From Candidatus Woesearchaeota archaeon (GTDB lineage Archaea; Nanobdellota; Nanobdellia; Woesearchaeales; GW2011-AR4), in the NCBI GenBank assembly GCA_018303685.1, contig JAGVXS010000007.1, forward strand, positions 1 through 36,211: a stretch of DNA of 36,211 bases, written 5' to 3'. The notes under the pieces were generated by a model, which saw nothing but the letters and a program-made list of their open reading frames with translations, did no database searches and had not been told where the DNA came from. Below are positions 1 to 7,887 of the stretch, piece after piece. Position numbers and translations under genes: made by a program. Position 1 is the stretch's first letter. Each line of letters starts with the position of its first letter.

Positions 1-37
1 CCGAAGCCGATTATGCTGTCCGTTACATCACAGGCCC
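1..37 (-). tRNA. Probable tRNA-Arg (anticodon TCG), 5' portion only, truncated by window start
   Basis: Reverse complement of 1-37 is GGGCCTGTGATGTAACGGACAGCATAATCGGCTTCGG: a 7-nt acceptor 5' strand, a D-arm-like segment, then ATCGG + CTTCGG that would place TCG in the anticodon loop. TTTAAATA lies just upstream (about 44-52). The 3' half is outside the window. Confidence 0.62.
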
Positions 38-90
38 GAGGACTATTTAAATTTTATTGACTATTTAAAATTATTCAATAAAAGAACTCT

Positions 91-375
91 TTACTGCCGG
101 TTTTTGCTCAATGTTATCTCTATTGTTGAAACCCTGACGTCCCTGCCTTCAGTGTTCTTGAAGCCTTCGGAGTCTATCCTTATGTCGCTGACAGCAACTG
201 CATTTTCCAGAAACCTTTTTGCAGCGACTTCTGCAACATCCACAGCCCTTGATATGAACTTGCCCCTTGCCTTTATTATTACATCATCGGCGTTCTTGGT
301 TGTGAACTGCATCACCACCCCGGTCACATAGTTCATAAACGGCTTTCCGCCTATAAAAATGTTGTTGCTGTCCAT
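91..375 (-). CDS. albA: DNA/RNA-binding protein Alba
   Basis: ORF 91..450 contains MDSNNIFIGGKPFMNYVTGVVMQF...IIKARGKFISRAVDVAEVAAKRFL...GRDVRVSTIEITL, the Alba signature. The likely start is the internal Met at 375; 450 is the ORF maximum. Confidence 0.93.
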   Translation of the reverse strand: MDSNNIFIGGKPFMNYVTGVVMQFTTKNADDVIIKARGKFISRAVDVAEVAAKRFLENAVAVSDIRIDSEGFKNTEGRDVRVSTIEITLSKNRQ

Positions 376-480
376 TCTGCCGCTTCCATCGCTAAACTGC
401 GTTTCAGTTGACAAAGTAATCACTAACCCCCAAGAATTTGTATATTTCATAAACGTGTATTTAAAGGTTTTGGTGGAAAT

Positions 481-1629
481 TTATCTTGCTAATTGAGTCG
501 GTCGTCTAGAATCATAGTTTTTTATAATACCTTTAGCTATTAGATGTGGATTCATACTGCTTCTTAATTTTATTATCTCTTTCTTGAAAGGGTTTTTCTC
601 AGCAGATGCTGGATCTTTGACACCAGCGCCAGTGACTACAAAAACAATTGTAGAGCCATGATCAAATGGCTTCTGGAGGTCATATTTTAGCATGCCTGCA
701 ACAGATGCTGAAGAAGCTAATTCAACATATATTGAATTGCCGGAAAGAGCGCTCAAGAAATATTGTGCACGATACATCTGGCGATCAGTTACCTTATAGA
801 TTAACCCGCCAGACTCGTCCCTTGCTTGGGTAGCATATTCCCAGCTTGCAGGATTTCCGATTCTTATGGCAGACGCGTCTGTTTTTGGCTTCCTAATTCG
901 GTGTCCCCGTACAATCGGGTCTGCTCCAGCTGCCTGATAACCCATCATCTTTGGCAGTTTGCTGATTTTCTTGGCATCAAAATATTCATTAAAACCTTTC
1001 CAATAAGCGGTTATATTACCCGCGTTTCCGACAGGCAAAAACAAATAATCTGGAGCATCCCCCAGCACGTCACATATTTCAAATGCAGCAGTCTTCTGCC
1101 CTTCTATCCTATACTTATTAACAGAATTAACTAACTGAATGTCTGGATTTTTTTCAGCCATTTTTTGAGCCAATTTTAATGCATCATTAAAATCACCGTC
1201 AATTTCCATTACTTCGGCACCATACATCCTTATTTGAGAAAGTTTACCTGTAGCAATACCTTTAGGTACAATAACCATAACTGGCAATCCCGCTGCAGCC
1301 CCATAAGCAGCCGCAGAAGCAGCTGTATTGCCTGTAGATGCACACAGCAACATTTTCTTCCCTTCTTCTAATGCCTTAATAACTGCGATAATCATACCTC
1401 TATCCTTAAAAGAATAAGTAGAGTGTTGTTCGTGCTCAAGTTTTCCAAGAATCATAAGGTTTCTTGTAATATGTCGATGGTATTTACGAGACACTCTCTC
1501 ATCAAGAAGCATCTCCAAACTTGGAACCCTGATTAAAGGGGTGTCACCTTCTCCCAGCGTTAAATGTGGAGAATTGTGCGTGACTGGAAGATATTTTTCA
1601 TACTTTTCAACCAAAACAGAGAGTTCCAA
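481..1629 (-). CDS. thrC: Threonine synthase-like PLP-dependent enzyme
   Basis: LGEGDTPLIRVPSLE, SFKDRGM (PLP lysine), CASTGNTAASAAAYGAAAGLPVMVIVPKG, LPVGNAGN. Confidence 0.85.
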   Translation of the reverse strand: MELSVLVEKYEKYLPVTHNSPHLTLGEGDTPLIRVPSLEMLLDERVSRKYHRHITRNLMILGKLEHEQHSTYSFKDRGMIIAVIKALEEGKKMLLCASTGNTAASAAAYGAAAGLPVMVIVPKGIATGKLSQIRMYGAEVMEIDGDFNDALKLAQKMAEKNPDIQLVNSVNKYRIEGQKTAAFEICDVLGDAPDYLFLPVGNAGNITAYWKGFNEYFDAKKISKLPKMMGYQAAGADPIVRGHRIRKPKTDASAIRIGNPASWEYATQARDESGGLIYKVTDRQMYRAQYFLSALSGNSIYVELASSASVAGMLKYDLQKPFDHGSTIVFVVTGAGVKDPASAEKNPFKKEIIKLRSSMNPHLIAKGIIKNYDSRRPTQLAR

Positions 1630-1662
1630 AAAACCACCTTAAACGCAAAGTTATTGTTCTTA

Positions 1663-1677
1663 AAATATAAATGTTTT
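1663..1677 (-). promoter_or_regulatory. BRE/TATA-like promoter of thrC-like gene
   Basis: Minus strand reads CAAAACATTTATATTTTAAG about 35-45 nt upstream of the ATG at 1629. Confidence 0.45.
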
Positions 1678-1707
1678 GATTATTAGTATTGTAAAGTAAT
1701 TACACAT

Positions 1708-2943
1708 TCACCCCTTAACAATCCTCGCCCTGAGCACCTTCTTGCCCTGCACTTCCTCCATGGCAATCCTGAAGTTCTGGTGGATAATCTCGTCCCCGGC
1801 CTTTGGGGACCTGCCCAAGGTTGCAATTATGAAGCTGTCCAAATCCACATAGTCTGATGCCTTCAGGGAGATCCCTGTTTTTGCATTTATCTCTTCTATC
1901 TCAGTCGAGCCTTTCACAAGCCACTCGTTTTTTTCGCTTTCAGTTATGCTTGGGTTTATCCTGTCGCTTTCGTCAATTATCTCCCCTACAATCTCCTCAA
2001 GGATGTTTTCTATTGTGACAAGCCCCATAACTCGCGCTTTTTCATCAATGACAATTGCCATGTGCTGCTTCCTTGCCTGGAACATGCGCAGCATTGTATC
2101 CATCTTCTTGTTCCAGAATACAAAAAGCGGCTTTTTCATTATCTGCCTTACGCTTGTATCGAGCTTGTTTTCCTTTATAAGCTTCAGCATGTCCTTAAGG
2201 TGCACAATTCCGATGATGTTGTCCTTACTTTTGTCGTAAACAGGCAGCCTTGAATACATTTTGGCTGTCGGAAGCTGAAGCACGTCCTTGATCTGTATGT
2301 CAGAGCTTACGGAAACGATATGCTTCTTGGGCGTCATGATGTCGCTTAATGTCGTGCGGTCAAAGTCAAAAATCCTTTGTATCATCTTTTTTTCTATCTC
2401 CTTTATCGTGCCTTCCTCCTCGCTTGCCTTTATTATAGTCTTGAGCTCTTCTTCGCTTATTATGGGTATTTTTTTTGCGCCGACCAGCTTGTTTATGCCT
2501 TTAAGGAAATATTCAAGAATTTTTATCAGAGGGTAGATGGCTACGTTTATATTCCATATTACTGGCGCCACTATCGGCGCCAGGATTTCGTTTTTGCTTG
2601 CCCCGATCGACTTCGGGGTTATGTCGCCGAAAATCAAAATGAGGAATGTCGCTATCCCGGTCGCTATCCCGATTGCATTGCTCTGGAAAATATCTATTGC
2701 GATTGATGTGGTTATTGCAGCAGCTGCCGTGTTCACAACGTTATTGCCTATCAGTACAGTGGACAAAAGAACTTCCGGGCTGTCCTTCAGCTTTTTGACG
2801 TAATCGGCGCCAAATTTCTTCTTTTCAACCCAGTACCTGACTTTAAACCTGCTTACTGACAGCAGGGCTGTTTCCGACAGGGCAAAGAAAGCTGACAGCA
2901 CTATCATGGCTGCCAGCAGCATCAACTGAATGCGGATATCCAT
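1708..2943 (-). CDS. CNNM/DUF21 transmembrane domain plus CBS-pair transporter (HlyC/CorC-like hemolysin family)
   Basis: N-terminal hydrophobic DUF21 (ALSETALLSVSRFKVRYWVEKKK), MTPKKHIVSVSSDIQIKDVL CBS domains, CorC_HlyC-type C-terminus (VDLDSFIIATLGRSPKAGDEI). Confidence 0.9.
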   Translation of the reverse strand: MDIRIQLMLLAAMIVLSAFFALSETALLSVSRFKVRYWVEKKKFGADYVKKLKDSPEVLLSTVLIGNNVVNTAAAAITTSIAIDIFQSNAIGIATGIATFLILIFGDITPKSIGASKNEILAPIVAPVIWNINVAIYPLIKILEYFLKGINKLVGAKKIPIISEEELKTIIKASEEEGTIKEIEKKMIQRIFDFDRTTLSDIMTPKKHIVSVSSDIQIKDVLQLPTAKMYSRLPVYDKSKDNIIGIVHLKDMLKLIKENKLDTSVRQIMKKPLFVFWNKKMDTMLRMFQARKQHMAIVIDEKARVMGLVTIENILEEIVGEIIDESDRINPSITESEKNEWLVKGSTEIEEINAKTGISLKASDYVDLDSFIIATLGRSPKAGDEIIHQNFRIAMEEVQGKKVLRARIVKG

Positions 2944-2944
2944 T

Positions 2945-4606
2945 TTACATCCTCTCCAAAACTCCGATTCCGAGCAGATTCAACCCGTTTTTTATAACCT
3001 GCCCTGCAGCATTTATCAGCAGCAGCCTTGCGCCCCTTGTTTTTTCATCTGCCTTCAGGACCTGGTGCGAATGATAATACTCGTTGAATTTCTGCGCCAA
3101 TGAGTAGAGGTAATTGGCAATCAAATGCGGCCTTAAGTCGTTTGTGGCTTTTGTTACTGTTTCTGTGAAGTTGGACATTAATTTTACCAATTCCCGCTCC
3201 CCCTTTTCCTTCAGCAGGCCCAAATCCGCTTTTTGATTGATTTTCTTTGCCTTTTTTAGTATGCTGCTTATTCTTGCATAAGCGTACTGGATGTAAGGCG
3301 ATGTCTCGCCTTCAAAGCTTAATGCCTGCTCCCAGTCGAAAATTACATTCTTTTCCGGGCTTACCCTCAAAATTCCGTATTTCACAGCTCCATAAGCAAT
3401 GGCTTTTGCTGACTTTTCATCAATTTTGTTGTATCTTTTTCTTAATTCATCGCTTGCCTTATTCACAGCCTCCCTCATAAAATCCTCAAGAAGCACAAGG
3501 TTGCCTTTTCGCGTGGACATCTTGCCTTCCTGCAGCAAAACAAAAGAGTAATGTACAACTCTTGGCAGCTTCAGTTCAAGCTCCTTGAGCACAGCTGCAA
3601 TCTGCTCTTGGTATAATTTCTGGTCCTCGCCAAGGATTACTATATTTTCGCCTTTCTTCAACTTGTCAAGATTGTATGCAATGTCCCTTAAGGGATACAA
3701 AGAAGTTCCATCACCCCTTGTCATGACAAGCACAGGAATCTTCATCCCCAAGCCGTAGCCTTTCTGGTCCATAACCCACCTGTTGAAGCCGTCGATGAAA
3801 AGCTTGCCTGTTTTCTCAAGCCTTTTCAGTGTTTCATCTGTTTTCTTGTCCCACAGGTATTTTGACTCGTAGTCAAAAAAGTTGTATCTGATTCCAAGCT
3901 CTGAAAGGATTTCGGTTTGCCCTTTGACGCATGTTTTTACTATTTTTTCGAATTTTTTCCTTGTTGTTTTGTCGCCTTTTTCCAGCTTGTTAAGCAAGAC
4001 AAGAACCTGTTTTTCAAGTTCCGGATTTTCCTCGATTTTCTTGTTTATTTCAATGTAAATTCTTAATAAGTCCTTGAAAGCAACATTCTTCTTTCCTTCT
4101 GCTCCCAGGACAAGCATGGCTATCTGCTTGCCGACATCGTTGACAAAATAATGTGTTTCAACTTTGTATCCTTGGAATTTAAGAATCCTTACAATTGAAT
4201 CTCCTATCAATGCGTTTCTTGCCCTGCCGACATGCGGGGAGGCATTCGGGTTTATGCTGGTGTGCTCTAAAAGAACCTTTTTGCCTTTTCCCATGCCTGA
4301 TGAGCCGTATTTTTCTTTTTGCTTTAGTATTTCTTTTATTGTTGTTTCCGCGATTTTATTTTTATTGACAAAGAAATTCAGGTAAGGGCCAACCGCTTTT
4401 GCAGAAGTTATCAAACCACTTGGCTTGAACTTTTTGCCTAATTCAATCGCTATCTCGTTTGGGGATTTCTTCCATTCCCTGGCAAGAACAAAGCACGGAA
4501 ACGCATAGTCGCCCATTTCTGGATTTGGAGGGATTTCCAGCTCAATGTTTTCCAAATTAGTTTCTTTTTTGAGAAAATTTAATATTAGTTCCTTGAACTC
4601 GTCCAT
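2945..4606 (-). CDS. argS: Arginyl-tRNA synthetase
   Basis: HTSINPNASPHVGRARNALIGDSIVRIL (HIGH region), MSTRKGNLVLLEDFMREA, and a C-terminal DALR anticodon-binding domain. Confidence 0.95.
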   Translation of the reverse strand: MDEFKELILNFLKKETNLENIELEIPPNPEMGDYAFPCFVLAREWKKSPNEIAIELGKKFKPSGLITSAKAVGPYLNFFVNKNKIAETTIKEILKQKEKYGSSGMGKGKKVLLEHTSINPNASPHVGRARNALIGDSIVRILKFQGYKVETHYFVNDVGKQIAMLVLGAEGKKNVAFKDLLRIYIEINKKIEENPELEKQVLVLLNKLEKGDKTTRKKFEKIVKTCVKGQTEILSELGIRYNFFDYESKYLWDKKTDETLKRLEKTGKLFIDGFNRWVMDQKGYGLGMKIPVLVMTRGDGTSLYPLRDIAYNLDKLKKGENIVILGEDQKLYQEQIAAVLKELELKLPRVVHYSFVLLQEGKMSTRKGNLVLLEDFMREAVNKASDELRKRYNKIDEKSAKAIAYGAVKYGILRVSPEKNVIFDWEQALSFEGETSPYIQYAYARISSILKKAKKINQKADLGLLKEKGERELVKLMSNFTETVTKATNDLRPHLIANYLYSLAQKFNEYYHSHQVLKADEKTRGARLLLINAAGQVIKNGLNLLGIGVLERM

Positions 4607-4631
4607 AAGAATTCAATAAAAATGGTTGGAT

Positions 4632-5249
4632 TTAAATATTTTTGTTTATTGTCCTGAATGCAACCAACTCCCTTATCCTTAAAATCTTCAAACTATGCTT
4701 TTTAGCAAACTTCTTTAATTCCTTGCCTTTTGCCATCCTCCCACTCTCACCAATAATCTCGCATATCACAGCAGCAGGATAAAGATTTGCAAGTTTGCAC
4801 AATTCAATTGCAGCCTCTGTGTGCCCTGCCCTTTTGCTTAAGCCTCTTGCATCGCATCTCAAAGGAAAAATATGCCCGGGTTTTGCCAAGTCATGTGGCT
4901 TTGTTTTGTTGCTAATCAGTGCTTTTATTGTCCTTGCCCTGTCATAAGCTGAAATGCCTGTTGTTGTCCCTTTTTTTGCATCAACAGAAACTGTAAAGGC
5001 GCACTTTGTAAACTCTGTATTTTTTCTCGTCATTAAAGGCAATTTTAGCCCGTCAAGCCTTTTGCCAAGCATAGGCACGCAAACCAAGCCCCTTGCTTCC
5101 TTAATCATAAAGTTAATCTTCTGCGGAGTGGCTTTTTCAGCAGCAATCACCAAGTCGGCCTCATTCTCGCGATGCCTGTCGTCAATTACTACCACAAATC
5201 CGCCTTTTTTGAAGTCCTTAATAGCATCTTTAACATTTGAGAATGTCAT
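4632..5249 (-). CDS. ribB: 3,4-dihydroxy-2-butanone-4-phosphate synthase
   Basis: VVVIDDRHRENEADLVIAAE, GLVCVPM, GTTTGISAYDRARTI, GHIFPLRC, RAGHTEAAIEL. ORF extends to 5273; the likely Met is at 5249. Confidence 0.94.
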   Translation of the reverse strand: MTFSNVKDAIKDFKKGGFVVVIDDRHRENEADLVIAAEKATPQKINFMIKEARGLVCVPMLGKRLDGLKLPLMTRKNTEFTKCAFTVSVDAKKGTTTGISAYDRARTIKALISNKTKPHDLAKPGHIFPLRCDARGLSKRAGHTEAAIELCKLANLYPAAVICEIIGESGRMAKGKELKKFAKKHSLKILRIRELVAFRTINKNI

Positions 5250-5367
5250 TTTAATAGTATACTTTAAATCCAACCTAAAAAGCGGTTCACTTTCAACGCT
5301 GATACGTTCAAATGTCGCTCTCGTGATTGTTTTATCATTTTTTTCTGTATTATTAATATTTTTTCAA

Positions 5368-6438
5368 TCAAAGATACCCTTCAACCATCATGTCATTTCC
5401 TATCCTTCTGCACACTGGGTTCTTGATGTCTATTGCATTGCTTATCTTCTTTATTCCAAGGCTTCCGATTGCGCCTATGCCGTTGCCGATGAGCTTCGGC
5501 GCCGTGAATATCAGCACTTTGTCAACAACTCCAGCTTTTATTGCAGAGCTGTTCAATTGAGAGCCCCCCTCTATCATCACGCTTGTTATCTCATGCTTTC
5601 CAAGCTGCTTCATCAAATCCTCCAAATCAACCATCCCGTTTTTCGATTTTGCGATTATTACGGTTGCGCCCTTGTGCTGAAGCCTCTTTATGCTGCTTTT
5701 TGGAGCCTTGTTTGTCGCAGCAATAATCAGCTTTGCAGGCTCTTTCATGAGATTGCAGCTTTTGGGTATTTTGAGCTTGCTGTCCACTACGATTTTCATC
5801 GGGTCTTTGCCTTTAACAAGCCTGGGGGTGAGCTCGGGATTGTCCCTGAGCACTGTGTTTAACCCGACCATCACCGCATCAACCTCGCTCCTTAGCCCAT
5901 GGACATAAGTTCTTGCCTCCCTGCTTGTTATGTACTTTGAGCTGCCTGTTGATGTTGCAATCCTTCCGTCAAGGCTCATGGCAACCTTGACAATTACAAA
6001 GGGCCTTTTGTTTTTTATGTACTTAATGTAAGCCTCGTTCAGCTTTTTCGCTTCTTTTTCCAGAATGCCTATTTTTGTCTTCAATCCCCTAAATTTCAGC
6101 TCTCTGAAGCCGTCCACCAGGGGATTCTGGTCCTTCATTCCGATTATTACTTCCCTGACGCCTGCCTCAACAATCTTCTCCGTGCACGGCGGGGTTCTGC
6201 CCCAGTGCGAGCACGGCTCCAAATTGACGTACATCGTAGAATTAGCGGCTTTTTTGCCGGCTTCGCTTATTGCAAGGACTTCAGCGTGCTCTGTGCCTGC
6301 CTTTTTGTGCCATCCCCTTCCCACAATCCTGCCGCGCTTTACTATAATGCAGCCGACCATTGGATTGGGGGATGTCAAGCCCCTGCCCTTTTCGGCAAGC
6401 CTTATGGCAAGCCCCATATACTTCTTATGGGATATCAA
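5368..6438 (-). CDS. ribD: Bifunctional diaminohydroxyphosphoribosylaminopyrimidine deaminase / 5-amino-6-(5-phosphoribosylamino)uracil reductase
   Basis: N-terminal deaminase HAEVLAI...NLEPCSHWGRTPPCTEKI; C-terminal reductase KVAMSLDGRIATSTGSSKYITS...VMVGLNTVLRDNPELTPR. Confidence 0.94.
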   Translation of the reverse strand: MISHKKYMGLAIRLAEKGRGLTSPNPMVGCIIVKRGRIVGRGWHKKAGTEHAEVLAISEAGKKAANSTMYVNLEPCSHWGRTPPCTEKIVEAGVREVIIGMKDQNPLVDGFRELKFRGLKTKIGILEKEAKKLNEAYIKYIKNKRPFVIVKVAMSLDGRIATSTGSSKYITSREARTYVHGLRSEVDAVMVGLNTVLRDNPELTPRLVKGKDPMKIVVDSKLKIPKSCNLMKEPAKLIIAATNKAPKSSIKRLQHKGATVIIAKSKNGMVDLEDLMKQLGKHEITSVMIEGGSQLNSSAIKAGVVDKVLIFTAPKLIGNGIGAIGSLGIKKISNAIDIKNPVCRRIGNDMMVEGYL

Positions 6439-6529
6439 GGTATGTTCGCACCCCTCAAAAAGGAAGTAGTCTATAATTCATATTTAAATGTAAGGTTTTG
6501 TGAATAGCTATTTAATGGTGGTGAAGAAG

Positions 6530-6562
6530 AATCAAAAAATAATTTAATTATTTTTTTTGATT
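6530..6562 (-). terminator. AT-rich hairpin at the 3' end of ORF 6562-7188
   Basis: AATCAAAAAATAATT-TA-ATTATTTTTTTTGATT inverted repeat overlapping the stop codon region, with T-runs. Confidence 0.4.
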
Positions 6563-7188
6563 TAGTGAAAAACAGGATTGTGAAATTCTGGATTAAACTT
6601 CACCAAGCCAATATCCCTGTAAGGGACCTCGACAGGTCCTCCCTGATATAGGACTTCGCTGACTTGCCTCAAGATATGTCTTGGCCATTGATGAATATTC
6701 TCTTTAGACACACTTCCAACCTGGAAAACAGCCCTCGCTCCAACTGGAAGTTTATCGCTTAATTCACGAATAGTCATGATTTTGAGTGTGTCTCCTTCAA
6801 GCATTCTTCCCAATAACCCAGCTTTGTGGTATTCCTCTCTAATAAATTCAGCATAGTCTTTTAACAGCTTCCATTTTCCCTGCGTGAGTAATCTCTCAGG
6901 ATCTTTAAAGCTCAATAATCCATAATCTGCCCATTTTAGATGCCATTCAAATGCCTCACTTTCATCCTTAAGCCTGCTTCCAATTTCCAAAGAGTGGTCC
7001 ATCATATCAAAAAATGCCAAGGTTGTGTCCCTAGTTGAGTGCTGAGACATCAAACTCACAATATGCTCTCTTATATTGGGCTCTTTAACAAAATGCTCAA
7101 GAAATTCCCTATAAGAACTGCAATAATAATCCACATTATGATCCAAACTGCTGCTTTCCATCTTGCATTCAACACATTTGACAACCAA
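6562..7188 (-). CDS. Hypothetical protein (208 aa)
   Basis: Long ORF with TATA-like AATATTTAAAATT upstream; no family recognised. Confidence 0.65.
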   Translation of the reverse strand: MVVKCVECKMESSSLDHNVDYYCSSYREFLEHFVKEPNIREHIVSLMSQHSTRDTTLAFFDMMDHSLEIGSRLKDESEAFEWHLKWADYGLLSFKDPERLLTQGKWKLLKDYAEFIREEYHKAGLLGRMLEGDTLKIMTIRELSDKLPVGARAVFQVGSVSKENIHQWPRHILRQVSEVLYQGGPVEVPYRDIGLVKFNPEFHNPVFH

Positions 7189-7251
7189 TATTTAAAATTT
7201 GTTTTTTTAATTAGGCAAATTTTTTAAATTACTTCGCATTACTTTTAGATT

Positions 7252-7883
7252 ATGGCAGCAGTCAAAGACCTTGCAATAAGATATCAAATATGTATAGATA
7301 GGCTTTTGGGTGAGGTCGATAGGGAACACTTAACCAAAAAAGAACTAAAAAGATTGATCCAAATAACAGGCGCTTATTCAGAAAGATGGAAGCAGGGGCT
7401 GGAACAAATTCTAAGCGGAGGAGAATATAAAGTTGAGTATCCTGAGCTTCAAGCTTTAAGCGGTGAAGGAAAGGCATTGGTAACTTTTATAGCGGAACAC
7501 AAAATTAATAGAAAGATGCTGAATATGCCTACTCGGCTCGCATTGGAGAAGTAAGGGAGTTTTTATTTAATTATTGGAAAGAGCATGACCCAAAGAAATT
7601 TAAGGATATTGTGGCAAAAACAATAGAGGAAGCCATAGATGACCCAAACGCTTTAGATTTTAGGGAACATTTTACAAAATTAAGAAAGAGGAATCCAAAT
7701 GAGCTTTCTATGTTGGGTATAGAGCCAAAGAACTATGCCTATGGATTTTCTTATCGTGGTACTGTAACAACCTTTAGAGAAGCATGCAAATCAGTTGTAT
7801 ACGACCTTGTTAAAAGAGGAGTATTGCAATTTATTGGAAACAGGAGGTATATCACTGTAAATTTAGAATATTTAGCTAGGTAA
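7252..7883 (+). pseudogene. Hypothetical protein split by an apparent -1 frameshift (ORFs 7252..7554 and 7512/7611..7883)
   Basis: The downstream frame is open from 7512 (KDAEYAYSARIGEVREFLFNYWKEHDPKKFKDIVAKTIEEA...) with no ATG before the listed GTG at 7611. The upstream ORF ends in the out-of-frame tail MLNMPTRLALEK. Confidence 0.6.
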
Positions 7884-7887
7884 GTCT

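Noticed and set aside
1663-1677. AAAACATTTA upstream of thrC and carA as extra copies of the proposed arg operator
   Set aside because: Explained by ordinary BRE/TATA promoter context; only the TGTC-containing 18-mers were kept as a tentative operator pair.
4954-5862. 302-aa plus-strand ORF antisense to ribB/ribD
   Set aside because: Overlaps two convincing minus-strand genes; composition is that of a reverse-complement shadow ORF with no recognisable motif.
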